In this document: positions 1-8,651 of the stretch, piece by piece
How positions within the stretch are numbered: the stretch's first letter is position 1
Layout: each line of letters opens with the position of its first letter
DNA from: Marivirga atlantica
GTDB lineage: Bacteria; Bacteroidota; Bacteroidia; Cytophagales; Cyclobacteriaceae
Direction of reading: 5' to 3'
Assembly: GCF_016734805.1 (NCBI RefSeq)
Contig: NZ_JAERQG010000003.1
Coordinates: 434,001 to 498,000 of the forward strand
DNA: 64,000 nt
Made by a program: the position numbers and the translations under genes
Notes under the pieces: generated by a model
What the model saw: the letters and a program-made list of their open reading frames with translations, nothing else
The model's database searches: none
Told to the model about the DNA's origin: nothing

Positions 1-1
1 A

Positions 2-2071
2 AATATGGTACAGAACTTTATGGACTATACAAATGATGCATGCATGACATTATTCACTCAAGATCAGAAAAGTAGAATGCGAGCTGTTGTTGAAAATAGT
101 CCTAGAAGGTTGAGTCTCACAACTTCTGTAGCATTAGAAGAACCTATTCCGCTAAACAAAGACCTTGCACTCCAAGCTGTTAACCAAAAGTTCATAAGTA
201 ATTGTGATCAACTATACACACCAACCACTTTAGTAAGAAACCAAGGGCTGGACTCTATTACAAATTACAGCGTTGAATTAAAACTACAAGGAAGCATTAA
301 AGAAAGAAAGACCTTCTCTGACACCATTCCTCCTGGACGAGAAGTTAAAATAAACTTTGATCCTATCAGTTTTAACTCCTTTGGTGAATATGAACTATCT
401 TATAAGCTCATACTAAACGGTCAAACCGATGAACGTATATCCAATAATGAACTAAAAGAATTTTATCAGCAAAACGCATCAAAGTCTGTACCCTACCAAC
501 AAGATTTTAGTGATGGTTTTAATGACTGGCTGATACAAAATTTAGACGATGAAGAAAGCTGGACAGAATTGAACGGGTATGTCGGTGTTCCTTTATATCA
601 GAAAAGAACCAATCTTGGGCAAAAAGAAAGATTAATTTCTCCCATTTTCGATTTCACTACACTTGATATTCCTGCTCTTGAATTGGTTTATGCACAGGCA
701 GCTGATACCAATGCACACCAACTGACTATTTATGCATCCTATGATTGTGGCGCTAGTTTCACAGATTTACTCTATAGCTCTACAGGTAATGAGGTAGTAA
801 CTGCTTATGGTAAAAATGAGGCATTTGTTCCAGAGCACAGGCTTGATTGGGACAGTCTCTATTTAGATTTAGGTAGGCTAAGAGGTAAACCTTCTGTTTG
901 TTTTAGAATTGAAGTTGAAAATAGAGGGAATAATAATTTCTACCTTAGTCAATTTAAATTAGAAGAGAGTAAAATACCTGAAAAGCGACTTAGCCCAGTA
1001 AGTTGGAGGAATGCCAATGCATTATATTGCGAAGAGGCAATTCAATCAATGCTTAGACTTAAAAACACAGGCAGAAGTGTAGTTACTAACTTCAGTATAG
1101 CAGTTAAAAATGGTGATGAAACATTAAATGAATTTAATGAATCTGTAGCGATTACAAGTAATCAGGTAGTTACCTATCAACTTCCAGAAATAAATCCTCC
1201 TGCAACTTCAGGAGTTTTAGAATTACAAGTGTCCACAACATTTGAAGAAGAAACGATAACAGAAAGTATTTTCCTTCCATATCAACAAAGCTGCTCAGAA
1301 GAAATACCTCCAATTCGCCTGGATTTATCGAAGGCCAGTAAGGAAAATTGGTACATTTTTAATCCAGATAAACAAAATAGCTGGATTTTTGACAATCAAT
1401 ATAATGCCATGAGCAGTCAATCAGCACTGGTTTCTAAGGAACTTGAAGAGGATTGGCTAATAAGTCCAATAGTTGATGTTACTCGAACCGAATTTCTTAG
1501 CTTAATATTTAAAGTTGCTTATCATAAACCATACAAACAGCAGGAGTCGCTAGAGGTTTATCTACTGAACGAATCTGAAAGAAACATTATTGAAACACTG
1601 ATTTATGAAAAATCAGCTGATTCATTAGCTACCTCTTTTGGAAATGAAGCAGATGCCGAGCCTATTTTCAGAACTGAACTTATTGATCTGAGTCCTTATA
1701 CCTATAAAGAAAAAATAAGAGTAGCAATAAAGGCCATGCACGACAATGGAGCCAATGTTTATTTAAAAGATGTTACTTTCTTTATTGGTCAGGAAACACC
1801 ACCACCTTACCCTGACACAAGAGCTCAATTTGCCGTTTACCCCAACCCCGTTACTGACGGCACCTTAAATCTTCATTTCAACCTAAATCAAGCAGATTCT
1901 GGCTCTTTTCAAATACTAGACCTGAGAGGGAATGTTATCATGAGGTTTTACGAACCGAAAATATTAAATCAATTTGTTTCCTTTGATGTATCAGCCTTGG
2001 CTTCAGGCTTATACCTGCTAAACTTTCAGACTGAAGGCCTTAATCAATCAGTGAGGTTTATTGTAGAATGA
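2..2071 (+). CDS. M43-type secreted zinc metalloprotease, C-terminal part (5' end outside window)
   Basis: The reading frame is already open at the left edge, so this is the C-terminal 689 residues of a longer protein. The first residues read NMVQNFMDYTNDACMTLFT, which matches the Met-turn region (N-x-MDY) of pappalysin/cytophagalysin (M43) metzincins. The zinc-binding HExxH motif must lie upstream of the window. After the catalytic end come beta-rich modules resembling CARDB and choice-of-anchor J domains (around residues 50-330 and 430-600). The last ~75 residues (YPNPVTDGTLNL to the end) form a T9SS type A sorting domain, so the protein should be exported through the outer membrane by the T9SS. 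The M43 call rests on a short motif plus overall architecture; the T9SS call is firm. Confidence 0.82.
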   Translation, partial: NMVQNFMDYTNDACMTLFTQDQKSRMRAVVENSPRRLSLTTSVALEEPIPLNKDLALQAVNQKFISNCDQLYTPTTLVRNQGLDSITNYSVELKLQGSIKERKTFSDTIPPGREVKINFDPISFNSFGEYELSYKLILNGQTDERISNNELKEFYQQNASKSVPYQQDFSDGFNDWLIQNLDDEESWTELNGYVGVPLYQKRTNLGQKERLISPIFDFTTLDIPALELVYAQAADTNAHQLTIYASYDCGASFTDLLYSSTGNEVVTAYGKNEAFVPEHRLDWDSLYLDLGRLRGKPSVCFRIEVENRGNNNFYLSQFKLEESKIPEKRLSPVSWRNANALYCEEAIQSMLRLKNTGRSVVTNFSIAVKNGDETLNEFNESVAITSNQVVTYQLPEINPPATSGVLELQVSTTFEEETITESIFLPYQQSCSEEIPPIRLDLSKASKENWYIFNPDKQNSWIFDNQYNAMSSQSALVSKELEEDWLISPIVDVTRTEFLSLIFKVAYHKPYKQQESLEVYLLNESERNIIETLIYEKSADSLATSFGNEADAEPIFRTELIDLSPYTYKEKIRVAIKAMHDNGANVYLKDVTFFIGQETPPPYPDTRAQFAVYPNPVTDGTLNLHFNLNQADSGSFQILDLRGNVIMRFYEPKILNQFVSFDVSALASGLYLLNFQTEGLNQSVRFIVE

Positions 2072-2225
2072 ATCATCCCAACTTTAGGCTAACAGAAAAT
2101 AAAGCCATTTGCTTAAGAAGTTTAATATCTAAGCCTTATTTTTACTCATTCTTATAATATAAGAGTATCAATTATTATACGCTGAATTAAAAGTTCAGCA
2201 ACTTAAATACAGAAGTAGAAACCTT

Positions 2226-4910
2226 ATGAGGGTAGGAATATTTTTTGGTGGACAATCCAGAGAGAGAGAAATTTCATTTGCGGGAGGTAGAACGGTATAT
2301 GACAACTTAAATAAATCCATTTTTGATGCTGTACCTATATTCGTAGACAGTCGCGGACACTTTATTTTACTGGATTGGCAGTTTATATATAAAGGAACTA
2401 TTAGAGATTTCTACCCACCAGTTTCATATTTACCAAAGTCGAAATATCCAGTTCAGATTTATGCTGAGTCATTAAAAAACTTAGAAGACGAAGACTGGAA
2501 TAACCTCATCAGCAAAGTAGGTAAAAGAATTAGCCCAGAAAATTTTCATAAATATATCGATTTCGCTTTCCTAAGTTTACACGGACCTTATGGTGAGGAC
2601 GGTAACATACAAGGGATTTTGGATTGGTATAACATACCCTATAGCGGAGCAGGTATTTTAGCTTCGGCTATTGGTATCAATAAAATTTCACAGAAGAAGC
2701 TCCTTAAGCAGGCTGGCTTTAAAGTACCTAAAAGTGAGATTTTAAGCAAAGCTGACTGGCAAAACCAGCCAAAAGAGCAAATATTTGAATATCTGAAGAA
2801 AAGCATTGGCCTACCTATTGTTATAAAATCACCTCATCAGGGTTCTTCAATTGGTGTTAGTATTGTTAAGGAAGATAACTTTGATGCTTTTGCTACTGGT
2901 ATTCAGAAGAGCTTCTTCATTCAAGAAGTAAACATTGATGCATGGCACAAATTAAGTGAAGAACAGAAAGTTAGAGAAATTGCCCAATTGGTTGATATCA
3001 GAGAAGGTATCGGATTGCCAGCATTACACAAAGGAAAGTTAATTTATGAAGTGGATGAGCTTTTCAACATTCTTGATAATACTGCATCGGGAGAAACGGT
3101 AAAGCTAGAGGCTACTAATGGTGAAAGCGAATTATTAATTGAGTCTTTCATAAAAGGTAGAGAATTCTCCTGCATTGTCATTCAGGATGAAAATGGTAAC
3201 CCAATCGCGCTCCCCCCTACTGAGATTAGAAAGGGCTCGGAAGTATTTGATTATAGGTCAAAATACTTACCAGGAATGAGTAGAAAAGTTACGCCTATAG
3301 ATGCTCCTATCGATGTTATTGAATCTATTAGGAAACAGTGCAGCCATTTATTTAAAGCCCTTCAGATTAATGTTTATGCAAGAATTGATGGCTTTATTGA
3401 TGATACTAATAACATTTACCTGAATGACCCAAACACAACTTCAGGTATGTTGCCATCATCATTCTTTTTCCATCAGGCAGCAGAAATAGGTCTAAACCCT
3501 TCACAGTTTCTAAGTTACATCATCAGGACCTCCTTAGCAGAAAGGTTAAAATCTGGAAAGCAACATCAAAACATATCCAATTTACTTGAGGGATTAGACA
3601 ATAAATTAAATGCACTTCAAAAGGAAGATCAACAGAAAATTAATGTTGGTGTAATTATGGGTGGCTTTTCTACCGAAAGGCATATTTCAGTAGAAAGTGG
3701 AAGAAACATTTTTGAAAAACTTTCCTCTTCGGAAAAGTACTTCCCTATTCCTATTTTCTTAAGTGGAACGGAAGAAAAGCATGAGTTGCATGTGCTCCCT
3801 GTCAATATCATGCTCAAAGACAATGCTGATGATATAAAAGAGAAAGTACACAAAAATGAGAGGCATCCTGTATTAGATCAAATCATTTTCGAATGCAGCA
3901 ATATCACCGCAAAATATGCTGCCAATACTATTCAAAAGCTTCAGGCTATCGACTATTCTGATTTAAATAAAATGGTAGATGCAGTTTTTATAGCACTTCA
4001 TGGTCGCCCTGGAGAAGATGGAGCTGTTCAAAAGGAGCTTGAGAAATTTAATATTCCATATAATGGGTCTGGTATAAGTAGCTCTCAAACAACTATTAAC
4101 AAGTTTGATACCAATGAAATACTGAAAGAAAATGGTATTTCAGTAGCAGATCACAGACTTGTATATCAGGATAAATGGGAGTCTGATGCAGATGCTGAAA
4201 TAGAATCAATTGAAGCCCAACTGCAATATCCGCTTATTGCCAAGCCTGCAGATGATGGTTGTAGTTCGGCTGTAAAGAAGATTAAAAATAGAGAAGAACT
4301 TAAGGCTTTTGCTGGTTTAATGTTCAGACCTCAGCCTGCGTTTATTACAGATCTTGCTAACACCCTTAAGTTAAAGCCAACAGAAGAATTTCCTCAAAAG
4401 AATTTCTTTTTGCTTGAAGAATTGGTTGAAAAGCATAATGCCAAGTACTTTCTTGAAATTACAGGTGGCTTACTGACCAAATTTGATGAAGAGGGTAAAG
4501 TAACTTATGAAATATTTGAGCCATCTGAAGCGTTAGCAAGCGGTGAAGTACTAAGTTTGGAGGAGAAATTTTTAGCGGGTGAAGGTCAGAATATTACACC
4601 AGCACGCTATACCACTGATGAACGAAACTATACAAAGATTGCCGAACAAGTGAAAGAAACACTTAAGCGTACAGCAGAGATCTTAGATATTCAAGGCTAT
4701 GCCAGAATTGATGCTTTCGTAAGAATTTTTGATGACTTAACAGCAGAAACTATTATTATTGAAGTTAATTCATTACCTGGTATGACTCCGGCAACTTGTA
4801 TATTTCACCAAACAGCTATTAATGGCTACAAACCTTACGACTTTATTGACCAAATCTTAACATTTGGAATAGAGCGTAACAATAAAAAATTATCTACGCA
4901 TGAAGCTTAA
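2226..4910 (+). CDS. Tandem D-alanine--D-alanine ligase-like protein (two ATP-grasp Ddl units fused)
   Basis: At 894 residues this is about twice the length of a normal Ddl (~310-360), because two complete Ddl-like units follow one another. Unit 1 (about 1-460) has GGQSREREIS at its start, SLHGPYGEDG, the serine loop K201-SPHQGSSIG, K346-Y347 and a metal-site motif NDPN (400-403) in place of the usual NExN. Unit 2 (about 472-894) has GGFSTERHIS, ALHGRPGEDG, a divergent loop K673-PADDGCSSAV, K781-F782 where Ddl usually has Lys-Tyr, and a canonical EVNSLPGMTP (from E846). Ddl makes the D-Ala-D-Ala dipeptide for peptidoglycan precursors in the cytoplasm. The PASTA gene overlaps its last codons, so the two are probably co-translated. 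Which unit is active, and on what substrate, cannot be read from the sequence; I leave the symbol empty because a separate single-domain ddl may exist elsewhere. Confidence 0.85.
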   Translation: MRVGIFFGGQSREREISFAGGRTVYDNLNKSIFDAVPIFVDSRGHFILLDWQFIYKGTIRDFYPPVSYLPKSKYPVQIYAESLKNLEDEDWNNLISKVGKRISPENFHKYIDFAFLSLHGPYGEDGNIQGILDWYNIPYSGAGILASAIGINKISQKKLLKQAGFKVPKSEILSKADWQNQPKEQIFEYLKKSIGLPIVIKSPHQGSSIGVSIVKEDNFDAFATGIQKSFFIQEVNIDAWHKLSEEQKVREIAQLVDIREGIGLPALHKGKLIYEVDELFNILDNTASGETVKLEATNGESELLIESFIKGREFSCIVIQDENGNPIALPPTEIRKGSEVFDYRSKYLPGMSRKVTPIDAPIDVIESIRKQCSHLFKALQINVYARIDGFIDDTNNIYLNDPNTTSGMLPSSFFFHQAAEIGLNPSQFLSYIIRTSLAERLKSGKQHQNISNLLEGLDNKLNALQKEDQQKINVGVIMGGFSTERHISVESGRNIFEKLSSSEKYFPIPIFLSGTEEKHELHVLPVNIMLKDNADDIKEKVHKNERHPVLDQIIFECSNITAKYAANTIQKLQAIDYSDLNKMVDAVFIALHGRPGEDGAVQKELEKFNIPYNGSGISSSQTTINKFDTNEILKENGISVADHRLVYQDKWESDADAEIESIEAQLQYPLIAKPADDGCSSAVKKIKNREELKAFAGLMFRPQPAFITDLANTLKLKPTEEFPQKNFFLLEELVEKHNAKYFLEITGGLLTKFDEEGKVTYEIFEPSEALASGEVLSLEEKFLAGEGQNITPARYTTDERNYTKIAEQVKETLKRTAEILDIQGYARIDAFVRIFDDLTAETIIIEVNSLPGMTPATCIFHQTAINGYKPYDFIDQILTFGIERNNKKLSTHEA

Positions 4911-5688
4911 AGCAAATAGTCTTAAAGATTTATTGATTCATTTAGGGATTATTATCGGTATAGGAGCTGTACTCGTTTTAGGCTTCTTTTATATTTATTT
5001 ACCCGTAAAAACCAATCATGGAGAAAGCATTACAGTTCCTGATTTATACGGTGTTCAATTTGAAGAATTGGATGAATATTTAACAGATCGCGATTTAAGA
5101 TATGAAATTACACCTGATTCGGGTTATTCTGCGGACTTCCCTCCTTTCACTGTACTGAATCAAACGCCTGCAGCAGGCCAGAAAGTAAAAGAAAATAGAA
5201 AGATCTACCTTTCCATAAATGCACAGAATCCGCCTAATGTTAAAATGCCTAAACTAGTTGATGGCTCTTTGAAGAACGCTCAAATGGTACTTGAAAGCTA
5301 TGGTTTAATTCTGGGAGAAATCATTTATGAGCCTCATGAATTCCAAAATGCTGTATTAAAACAATTGCATAAAGGTGAGGAAATTGAACAAGGTCAGGAT
5401 ATTGCTAAAGGCAGTTCAATTGACCTTGTAATCGGAAACGGTAATGGCAGAGCTTTCCCAATGCCAGAATTGACAGATATGTCTCAAGATGATGCAGAAT
5501 TTATTATTAGAGGAAGTGGATTGAAGCTTGGCACGGTACATAAGAGAGATGTTGAAGATAAGCCTGCAGGCATAGTGGTGCAACAATATCCGAAAGTTGG
5601 AGAGTCGGTACGCACAGGCAATAAAATTGACATCTGGGTGGTTTCTCAAAAAGATGAGGATGATTTGAAAGCTCCTAGTGAAATATGA
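4900..5688 (+). CDS. Membrane-anchored PASTA-domain protein
   Basis: This 262-residue protein has a short cytoplasmic N-terminus, one membrane helix (about 12-34) and three PASTA repeats outside the membrane (about 45-110, 112-180 and 184-250), each with the typical VPxLxG...A...L pattern and a QxPxxG turn. PASTA domains bind peptidoglycan or muropeptides, but here there is no kinase or transpeptidase domain attached. Its ATG lies inside the end of the Ddl-like gene (11-nt overlap) and its stop overlaps the next ATG (ATGA), indicating translational coupling across three genes. A ddl-PASTA pair is familiar in Bacteroidota. Its molecular role is unknown; a structural or sensing role at the cell wall is an inference. 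Confidence 0.88.
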   Translation: MKLKANSLKDLLIHLGIIIGIGAVLVLGFFYIYLPVKTNHGESITVPDLYGVQFEELDEYLTDRDLRYEITPDSGYSADFPPFTVLNQTPAAGQKVKENRKIYLSINAQNPPNVKMPKLVDGSLKNAQMVLESYGLILGEIIYEPHEFQNAVLKQLHKGEEIEQGQDIAKGSSIDLVIGNGNGRAFPMPELTDMSQDDAEFIIRGSGLKLGTVHKRDVEDKPAGIVVQQYPKVGESVRTGNKIDIWVVSQKDEDDLKAPSEI

Positions 5689-7622
5689 GGTTGATCAACT
5701 CTTTAAATATAAAAATTCTTAGTTTACTGATTTTTAGTCTTTCAATCGGTTACAATGAGGTTAGCGCTCAGGCATTACGATTGGGAGGAATTAATCATCA
5801 ATCCAATAAGCATTATTCATCAAGAATAATTCAACAGACAGACACTATTAGCCTACCACTCTGGGATGACTTTTCTCGCCATGCAAACGAGGCAGATACC
5901 AGTATATGGGCTCATAGTTCACAAATACACATCAACAACGGGCTAGCTTATTTAGCGCCATCATATAATGTGGCAACTTTGGATGGATTTGATGCTTCAG
6001 GCACCTCTTATGCAACAGATAGTAGAAATGTAGGAATCGGTGATAGTTTAGTATCTCAGGCCATTGATCTGTCAGATTACACCAATCAGGATAATATTTC
6101 TCTTAGTTTCTTTTGGCAAGAAGGCTATGGCCCAACAGCACCAGATTCAGAAGATTCACTTAGACTCTATTTCAAAAATGACAGCAATAGATGGATTGAG
6201 GTATATGCTATCGGAGGAAGTGGTAGCTCCGAACCAATTCAATTTCAGCAACATTTTGAGCAAGTGAATGAATCACAGTATTTACACGCTGGCTTTCAGT
6301 TTAAGTTTGAATATTATGGAAATCTGGCGGGAGATTTTGATAGCTGGAATTTGGATTACATCTACTTGAATGAAGGTAACACGAGCGTAAGTACAGCTAA
6401 CTTCAATTATGATTCTTATGAGGATAGAACCTTTTCATCAATTCCTCAAAACCTTTTTGATAGTTACTATGGAGTACCTTTAAAGCATATAACTCAAGAC
6501 TGGTTAGATAGACATATTAGTGAAGGATCCCTTATTTATAATAACTTGTGGGCTGGCAATGGCAACTCCACAATTTTCGGTACTGAAATATTTGGAACAG
6601 TGAGAGACACCTTAAATCCGACATCGTTAATAGATAGCATACAAGTACAAGGAAATTTCCTTACTTCTGCTCAAGATACTGCTCTATTTAACATAAACTT
6701 TAGAAATACCCAGAATGTATCAGACTATCTTTTAACTAACAAGGAAGCTCAAGACTCAATTTATATAGAATCTCGATTTAACCTGGGAAATACGGATAGC
6801 CTGTTTTTTGAAACAGTTAACGGCACCACGATTTATTATAATCAATATTCATTTAGAGCTAATGACACTATTAAACAGGTGACTAGTTTTCATGATTATT
6901 ATGCCTTGGATGACGGCAGCGCAGAAGCCAGTATTCAACTCAATTCCAAAAATTACCAAATGGCTCAACTATTTAGGATTAATGGAGGCCATTATATGAC
7001 AGGAATAGATATGTATATACCTAATTTGGCACAAAATAGCGGAAGTAAAAACATAACACTTTTAGTGCTAGACTCTATTAATGGACTTAACATTACCTAT
7101 GATATTCTTTTAGCACAGAACGTATTGGTCAACCCATCAACTGATCTCAATCAATTTCAGCGCTTTACTTTTGAGCAGCCTGTATTTGTTGAAGGAGTAA
7201 TTTATGTAGGATATAGGGAAGAAAATGATGAAGTAGTATCAGTAGGTTTTGATAAAAACACCAATAGTGCTACTCAACTATTTTATAACCAAAGTGGAAG
7301 TTGGGAACTAAATACGACATTAGAAGGAAGCGTAATGATAAGACCTGTTTTTGGAGATACCGATGGTGTTTTAGCAAATAGACCTAAAGCTAAGAATACA
7401 TCAATCAGAATTTGGCCAAACCCTAATAAAGGTATTTTGTACGTCTCAGAAGACTTCGATGCATTAAATATATACGGGTTAAATGGCCAATTAAAATACC
7501 AAATGAAAGCTGGTTTCAATGGTCAGGCAGTACAACTACCAACCATGCCGGATGGGCTTTATATAGTTGAAATAATTCTAGAAAATAAAAAGTACTTAAC
7601 CAAAATGATGTTTAATCAATAA
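5685..7622 (+). CDS. Secreted T9SS type A sorting-domain protein
   Basis: A 645-residue exported protein. An N-terminal signal peptide (about 1-28, ending SAQA) is followed by a beta-rich region with MAM/choice-of-anchor-J-like features (around 50-230: DDFSR, WAHSSQI, SFFWQEGYG, DSWNLDYIYLNEG) and a second beta-sandwich-like region (about 400-555). The C-terminus (IWPNPNKGILYV ... GLYIVEIILENKKYLTKMMF) is a T9SS type A sorting domain. Its ATG overlaps the stop of the PASTA gene in an ATGA arrangement, so it belongs to the ddl-PASTA transcription unit. No catalytic motif is visible. A cell-surface or wall-associated function is suggested only by its operon partners. Confidence 0.85.
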   Translation: MRLINSLNIKILSLLIFSLSIGYNEVSAQALRLGGINHQSNKHYSSRIIQQTDTISLPLWDDFSRHANEADTSIWAHSSQIHINNGLAYLAPSYNVATLDGFDASGTSYATDSRNVGIGDSLVSQAIDLSDYTNQDNISLSFFWQEGYGPTAPDSEDSLRLYFKNDSNRWIEVYAIGGSGSSEPIQFQQHFEQVNESQYLHAGFQFKFEYYGNLAGDFDSWNLDYIYLNEGNTSVSTANFNYDSYEDRTFSSIPQNLFDSYYGVPLKHITQDWLDRHISEGSLIYNNLWAGNGNSTIFGTEIFGTVRDTLNPTSLIDSIQVQGNFLTSAQDTALFNINFRNTQNVSDYLLTNKEAQDSIYIESRFNLGNTDSLFFETVNGTTIYYNQYSFRANDTIKQVTSFHDYYALDDGSAEASIQLNSKNYQMAQLFRINGGHYMTGIDMYIPNLAQNSGSKNITLLVLDSINGLNITYDILLAQNVLVNPSTDLNQFQRFTFEQPVFVEGVIYVGYREENDEVVSVGFDKNTNSATQLFYNQSGSWELNTTLEGSVMIRPVFGDTDGVLANRPKAKNTSIRIWPNPNKGILYVSEDFDALNIYGLNGQLKYQMKAGFNGQAVQLPTMPDGLYIVEIILENKKYLTKMMFNQ

Positions 7623-7626
7623 TTGA

Positions 7627-8610
7627 TTACAAATTATCGAAAAATTCAAATGCATCAATTATATCAAGATAAACACCATCAAAATCAGCTTGGAGTATTT
7701 TATCTAAATAGGCATTTTCGTGCCCATATATAATATTTTTCCATTCCTGATTCCAAAACTCTACCTTGAAATTACCTGGCCAGTCAGGATTTTCTACAGC
7801 AACCCATGAAGGTTTAAAATTATTCCATTCTCTCTTCCAGTAGTAACGATAGTCCTCTGCTTCTCCAATAGACATATAACATATCACCATTCTGCTGCCT
7901 CCATTTTGTTTGACGCGCAGACGTTCTACATCTGCTGCCGTGAAGGTTATACCATCATTGAGGAATAAATCCATTATTAGCAGATCATAGTTGGTAGCTG
8001 TAATCTCTTTTATAAAGCTTTCTTTATCGGTAAACTTATCAGGATTAATAAGATACAGGAAATTCTGAACCTGACTTAAAGAAGAAACGTGTTGATCATT
8101 TTCATTATGTAAATTGACTGGATAGTCTGCAATTATATTCAATTCCCTATCAGGTGCTGCATAAGAAACAAAGTCATGGGATTGATTAATGGTGTAGCTT
8201 TCATCCATTTTAACAGGCGTATTACAGTAATCAGTTACTAAAATGGTGTTGCCTAAACTTTGAGAAAGCTTAAGAAAGCTCATCAGATATTGACTATCTG
8301 ATGAGGAAGTTTTCTGGTCGTCTTTATCATATCCAAAGAATAAATCTTCTTGCCCATGACCATCAATGGCTTCTAAGTATTCATTGTGTGCCTGACCAGA
8401 CTCCTCCGCGTTTGTAGTTACCAGCTCAATCCCATTTTGTGGTATAACGGAAAAACCTGACTTTTGAGCTTTTGCGTATTCACTAATCTCAATGACAAAA
8501 TCCCTCATCTCATCCTGAAAATCGACACCTGAGGGCTTTTGATAGTCGATGGATTCATCCTGACAAGCGCATAAAGTTGAGCAAATTAAAAGAAAGCTAA
8601 ATAGTCTCAT
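7627..8610 (-). CDS. Putative glycoside hydrolase lipoprotein, MJ1477/TM1410 (GH114-like) family
   Basis: A 327-residue lipoprotein: the signal peptide ends in a lipobox LCAC, placing the lipidated cysteine at residue 16. The mature part resembles the TIM-barrel MJ1477/TM1410 group related to GH114 endo-alpha-1,4-polygalactosaminidases, with the recognisable segments VICYMSIGEAEDYRYYW (about 235-250), WVAVENPDWPGNFKVEFW and the closing FDGVYLDIIDAFEFF. The YLDIID aspartates and the GEAED acidic residues are the probable catalytic positions by family analogy. It ends 4 nt from the convergent T9SS gene and stands about 40 nt downstream of prfB on the same strand. The substrate is unknown; galactosaminogalactan-type polymers are the family precedent. 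Confidence 0.72.
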   Translation of the reverse strand: MRLFSFLLICSTLCACQDESIDYQKPSGVDFQDEMRDFVIEISEYAKAQKSGFSVIPQNGIELVTTNAEESGQAHNEYLEAIDGHGQEDLFFGYDKDDQKTSSSDSQYLMSFLKLSQSLGNTILVTDYCNTPVKMDESYTINQSHDFVSYAAPDRELNIIADYPVNLHNENDQHVSSLSQVQNFLYLINPDKFTDKESFIKEITATNYDLLIMDLFLNDGITFTAADVERLRVKQNGGSRMVICYMSIGEAEDYRYYWKREWNNFKPSWVAVENPDWPGNFKVEFWNQEWKNIIYGHENAYLDKILQADFDGVYLDIIDAFEFFDNL

Positions 8611-8651
8611 CAGATGTGGAATTTAAGTAAACTAACCACAGTTATTTAAAT

